DNA of 8,397 nucleotides from Microbacteriaceae bacterium (GTDB taxonomy: Bacteria > Actinomycetota > Actinomycetes > Actinomycetales > Microbacteriaceae): assembly GCA_024639925.1 (NCBI GenBank), contig JAHEGA010000025.1, forward strand, positions 1 to 8,397, read 5' to 3'. The notes under the pieces are model-generated. The model was given only the letters and a program-made list of their open reading frames with translations. It had not been told where the DNA came from and did no database searches. Shown here piece after piece: positions 5,877-8,397 of this stretch. How positions within the stretch are numbered: position 1 is the first letter of the stretch; each line of letters begins with the position of its first letter. Made by a program: the position numbers and the translations under genes.

Positions 5877-6143
5877 GTGACCAGGTGGATTCGATACAGC
5901 GTGATTCGTTTAGGGCTGTTTGGGCTTGTCTTTGCGGGGCTACTGGTGGCCGACATTTCCTGGTGGATTTCCGCCCTCTTCGCCACCGTCATTGCCTTTG
6001 CCGTGTCGTACATTTTCCTCGGTGCTCAGCGCGACGAATTGGCCGCCGACATCAAGGCTCGTATGCAGAAGCGCGGGATGGCCGAAGAGGACGCCGACAG
6101 CGAGGACTCCGCTGTGGGGTCACCAAGCGAGGGCAATTCCTAA
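5877..6143 (+). CDS. DUF4229-like small membrane protein
   Basis: 88 residues, function unknown. Seen: a basic N-terminus (MTRWIRY), helix 1 at about 7-26, a short WW-containing loop, helix 2 at about 29-49, then GAQRDELAADIKARMQKRG and an acidic Ser/Glu-rich tail. The two-helix layout with R-D-E-L-A after the second helix is typical of the actinobacterial DUF4229 family. The start at GTG 5877 is preferred to GTG 5871 because of the -10 spacing; the alternative adds only two residues. Its last 24 bases overlap the 3' end of menA on the other strand. It is divergent from the PLDc_N-like gene, from which it is separated by 30 bases. Like that neighbour it is a two-helix protein with an acidic tail, but no sequence homology between the two is evident. 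Confidence 0.82.
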   Translation: MTRWIRYSVIRLGLFGLVFAGLLVADISWWISALFATVIAFAVSYIFLGAQRDELAADIKARMQKRGMAEEDADSEDSAVGSPSEGNS

Positions 6144-7049
6144 CACCAGCCCGTAGGCAACAGCATTCAGGCTCAGAGCCCCCAGTGCGCCAATCAGTTG
6201 TGTGGGGGATTTCGCCAGAAACACCTGAATCAACACCCACAGCGTGAGCAGCGCGGTCACGTAGGCCACGGGTGCCCAGATAAAGAACAACGACAAGACC
6301 CCGACCATCACATACGGCACAGCGACGAGAACCACTAGCAGCCAGAGGGATGCCCGGTAACCCACGCGAACCGACACGGTGTTCTTGCCCGCAAGCGCGT
6401 CTTTGTCGCGGTCACGGAGATTGTTGACTAACAACACCGCGGCAGCAAACGCCCCAGCCCCCACTCCCGAGAACACGGCGTCAAACGGGACAATACCTGC
6501 CATCGCCCATGCGGTGCCGATGGTGGCGACGGGTCCAAAAAAGAGGAAAACGACGATCTCGCCCGCACCGCTGTATCCATACGGCCTTGAGCCACCGGTG
6601 TAGTACCAAGCGGCCAGCACCGCCAGAGCCCCTAGTGCCAGCACCGGCCACACGTGGGCTAACCACCCGAGTAGGCCTTCGGTCGCGAGCACATCCACCC
6701 GGGCGACAATCAACAAGACGATTCCAGCGATGGCAGCCACCCCAAACGAGAAAAGCGCAGCGCGCAATACTTTCCCAGGCTTCACCAGGCCCGAGCCGAC
6801 GAGCCGTGCGGGGCCCACCCGGTCATCGTCAGTTCCACGAATGCCATCGGAATAATCGTTGGCGTAATTCACGCCTACTTGCAGAGCGAGAGCCACCGTG
6901 GTGGCCAGCAGAGCAAGCACAACACTAAAGGTGCCGCTCTGAACCGCGGAGGAGGAACCCAGAAATACGGGGCTCAGCGCCAGCGGAAGGGTGCGAAGTC
7001 TCGCGCCCTGAACCCACCGTCGCCACATCGGTGGCGCCTCGCTACCCAC
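6120..7049 (-). CDS. menA: 1,4-dihydroxy-2-naphthoate polyprenyltransferase (MenA)
   Basis: Integral membrane UbiA-family prenyltransferase that attaches the polyprenyl tail to DHNA with loss of CO2, giving demethylmenaquinone. 309 residues with about eight or nine hydrophobic helices. Seen: WVQGARLRTLPLA at 12-24 (typical MenA N-terminus), first Asp-rich motif NDYSDGIRGTD at 64-74 (D65, D68, D74 for Mg-diphosphate), RLVGSG at 82-87, SRPYGYSGAGE at 154-164, and second Asp-rich motif NNLRDRDKD at 209-217 followed by GKNTVSVRVG. GTG at 7049 is preferred over ATG at 7028 because AGGAG lies six bases upstream, although GAGG also precedes the ATG by eight bases. The start overlaps the menE stop by eight bases, so it is the last gene of menB-menE-menA. 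The substrate polyprenyl diphosphate would come from the synthase at 602-1669. Confidence 0.96.
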   Translation of the reverse strand: MGSEAPPMWRRWVQGARLRTLPLALSPVFLGSSSAVQSGTFSVVLALLATTVALALQVGVNYANDYSDGIRGTDDDRVGPARLVGSGLVKPGKVLRAALFSFGVAAIAGIVLLIVARVDVLATEGLLGWLAHVWPVLALGALAVLAAWYYTGGSRPYGYSGAGEIVVFLFFGPVATIGTAWAMAGIVPFDAVFSGVGAGAFAAAVLLVNNLRDRDKDALAGKNTVSVRVGYRASLWLLVVLVAVPYVMVGVLSLFFIWAPVAYVTALLTLWVLIQVFLAKSPTQLIGALGALSLNAVAYGLVLGIALAW

Positions 7050-8196
7050 GGTCTGCTCCTGCCACCAATGTTGTCAATGCCCGCCGATCGGGCTTGCCGG
7101 AGGCCAGCATCGGAATCTCGGCCACCTGTTTCACGCGATCAATTCTTGCCTGGACGCCCAGTTGCTGCGCCAACACTGCCCTCACGGCGTCACGATCCAC
7201 GGGAACCGTCGTGACAAGGACCGGAACCTGGCCCCAGGTGTCATCCGGGCTTGCCACCACTACGGCGTCTCGTGCCTCAGTGGTGTCCCGAATGACTCGT
7301 TCAATGTCGGCCAGCGACACTTTGATGCCTCCGGAAATAATCGTGTCATCCACACGGCCGGTAACGGCCAGCGTGCCGTTAGTGTCGATCGACCCGTGGT
7401 CGTCGGTGAGATACCAGCGAGTTCCCGAGTCTTCGATAAAGTGCTCGGCTGTTGTGACCGGGTTGTCGATATACCCCTCGGCGAGCATGGGGCCAGAAAT
7501 CGCAATACGTCCATCTCGCTCTTCGAGCGTCACCCCGGAGAGTGGGCGACCGTCCCAGACACACCCACCGGCAGTTTCGGAGGATCCGTAGGTGCGCCGC
7601 ACGTGCACACCAGCGTCGCGCGCTTGATCCAGGAGTGCCGCCGGCACTGCTTGACCACCGACCAAAATTGCGTCAAAGCCCTGCATTGCAGACAGCAGGA
7701 CGGGCATGTCCTTGGCGTCATCCAACAGTCGCTGTAGTTGCGCCGGCACCAAGGATGTGAAGACGGGACCTGTCGCACGAGCAGCAGCTAGTTCGTTCGC
7801 GAGTGCGGCCACCGCGATTGAGGAAAACGGCTCGGGGTGCAGGAAGACGGGTGTGGTTCCCGCCAAGTGCGCTCGCACACACACCTGCACACCGGCAATG
7901 TAATGCGCGGGAAGCGCCAATAGCCACGTGCCCCCGCCACCCAACTCCGCTGAGGTCATCTGTGCTCCCGCGAGAACGGCCTGCGCACTCAAACCCACCC
8001 GTTTGGGTGCGCCCGTTGTCCCACTGGTTTCAATCACGAGCGCTACGGAATCCTCCACCTCAAGCGGTGCAGTGTGGGAAATCCGCGCTCCCCCAGGCCT
8101 TGGCAACACGGCTGGCCCGTCGCCGAACAAGGCTTGCTCTAGGGGCTCCCACAACGAACGCGGGTCACCAACATCAACAACAGCGAGCGGGCGCAC
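7042..8196 (-). CDS. menE: o-Succinylbenzoate-CoA ligase (MenE)
   Basis: ATP-dependent acyl-CoA synthetase of the adenylate-forming superfamily; makes OSB-CoA, the substrate of MenB. 384 residues, on the short side as usual for actinobacterial MenE. Seen: P-loop TSGTTGAPK at 57-65, LPAHYIAGVQ at 95-104, YGSSETAGG at 203-211, TDD at 264-266 with TNGTLAVTGRVDD at 272-284, GGIKVS at 289-294 (hinge region), and ASGKPDRR at 365-372 with K368 as the expected adenylation lysine. GTG at 8196 is chosen because MRPL..VDV is the common N-terminus of actinobacterial MenE. A moderate Shine-Dalgarno, AGGCGG (8210-8205), lies eight bases upstream and overlaps the menB stop. It is between menB and menA and overlaps the menA start by eight bases, which settles the function against other acyl-CoA ligases. 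Confidence 0.95.
   Translation of the reverse strand: MRPLAVVDVGDPRSLWEPLEQALFGDGPAVLPRPGGARISHTAPLEVEDSVALVIETSGTTGAPKRVGLSAQAVLAGAQMTSAELGGGGTWLLALPAHYIAGVQVCVRAHLAGTTPVFLHPEPFSSIAVAALANELAAARATGPVFTSLVPAQLQRLLDDAKDMPVLLSAMQGFDAILVGGQAVPAALLDQARDAGVHVRRTYGSSETAGGCVWDGRPLSGVTLEERDGRIAISGPMLAEGYIDNPVTTAEHFIEDSGTRWYLTDDHGSIDTNGTLAVTGRVDDTIISGGIKVSLADIERVIRDTTEARDAVVVASPDDTWGQVPVLVTTVPVDRDAVRAVLAQQLGVQARIDRVKQVAEIPMLASGKPDRRALTTLVAGADRG
7056..7060 (-). promoter_or_regulatory. Shine-Dalgarno deciding the menA GTG start
   Basis: The minus strand reads AGGAG (7060-7056), CAGACC, then GTG at 7049, inside the last codons of menE. Strength and six-base spacing favour this start over the in-frame ATG at 7028. 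Confidence 0.7.
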
Positions 8197-8208
8197 TAGA
8201 GACGCCGC

Positions 8209-8397
8209 CTATGCATGCCAGGGAAACGGTGACCAGTCAGGGTCCCTCTTATCCAAGAACGCGTCCCGGCCTTCCGCGGCTTCCGCAGCCCCGTAGGCCA
8301 GACGAGTGGCTTCACCCGCAAAAATCTGCTGGCCCACCATTCCGTCATCACTCGCGTTCAATGCAAACTTCACCATCCTGATCGCGGTGGGGCTTTT
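8209..8397 (-). CDS. menB: 1,4-dihydroxy-2-naphthoyl-CoA synthase (MenB), C-terminal 62 residues (runs off right edge)
   Basis: Crotonase-superfamily enzyme that closes the ring of OSB-CoA to DHNA-CoA. Only the C-terminal part is present, ending with TAG at 8211-8209. Seen: SPTAIRMVKFALN near the start of the fragment, GQQIFAGEATRLAYG in the middle, and EGRDAFLDKRDPDWSPFPW at the end, which is the MenB-specific C-terminus rather than that of a generic enoyl-CoA hydratase. The frame is open through the right edge. Twelve bases separate it from the menE start, and the menE Shine-Dalgarno overlaps its stop codon, so menB, menE and menA are one transcription unit. Confidence 0.95.
   Translation of the reverse strand, partial: KSPTAIRMVKFALNASDDGMVGQQIFAGEATRLAYGAAEAAEGRDAFLDKRDPDWSPFPWHA

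Noticed and set aside
7031..8381. Long plus-strand ORFs (186, 191 and 192 codons) opposite menE and menB
   Set aside because: Overlapping shadow frames of menE and menB. Sequences are Arg/Pro/Ser-rich without motifs.
1..8397. A novel defence system, mobile element, CRISPR array, prophage or RNA gene
   Set aside because: No repeats with spacers, transposase or integrase motifs, tRNA/rRNA-like structure or composition break were seen. Almost every base is accounted for by menaquinone-pathway genes and their close neighbours.

Overview
The window is a menaquinone (vitamin K2) biosynthesis locus from an actinobacterium. The MenA, MenB, MenD, MenE, MenF and MenG/UbiE sequences are all of actinobacterial type. 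The best guess for the family is Microbacteriaceae, based on gene order, the small PLDc_N-like and DUF4229-like membrane proteins, frequent GTG starts and very tight packing. GC looks moderate (high fifties percent by eye, not counted), which would suit a small-genome aquatic member of that family. Genus is not decidable from this window.

Layout from left to right. Positions 1-2467 are a minus-strand unit read right to left: menG (demethylmenaquinone methyltransferase), a long-chain trans-polyprenyl diphosphate synthase, and an FprA-type ferredoxin-NADP+ reductase that runs off the left edge. An 87-bp divergent intergenic region (2468-2554) separates it from menF (isochorismate synthase) on the plus strand. 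menF collides tail to tail with menD, sharing 4 bases. menD is translationally coupled (ATGA) behind a small PLDc_N-like membrane protein, both on the minus strand. A 30-bp divergent region (5847-5876) separates that protein from a DUF4229-like small membrane protein on the plus strand, whose last 24 bases overlap the 3' end of menA. menB, menE and menA form the last minus-strand unit, also read right to left; only the C-terminal 62 residues of MenB are present.

Together the genes cover most of the classical (o-succinylbenzoate) pathway: chorismate to isochorismate (MenF), to SEPHCHC (MenD), OSB to OSB-CoA (MenE), to the DHNA skeleton (MenB), prenylation in the membrane (MenA), and final ring methylation (MenG). 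The polyprenyl diphosphate synthase makes the side chain used by MenA. menC, menH and a DHNA-CoA thioesterase are not in the window.

The most striking signal is regulatory. All four genes with an intergenic region at their 5' end (menG, menF, PLDc_N-like, DUF4229-like) lack a usable Shine-Dalgarno but have a TANNNT -10 hexamer ending exactly six bases before an ATG or GTG. That is the geometry of leaderless actinobacterial transcripts. Genes inside the operons instead use a Shine-Dalgarno or a start/stop overlap. No RNA genes, mobile elements, CRISPR arrays or long repeats were seen, and there is no gene-free stretch longer than about 90 bases.
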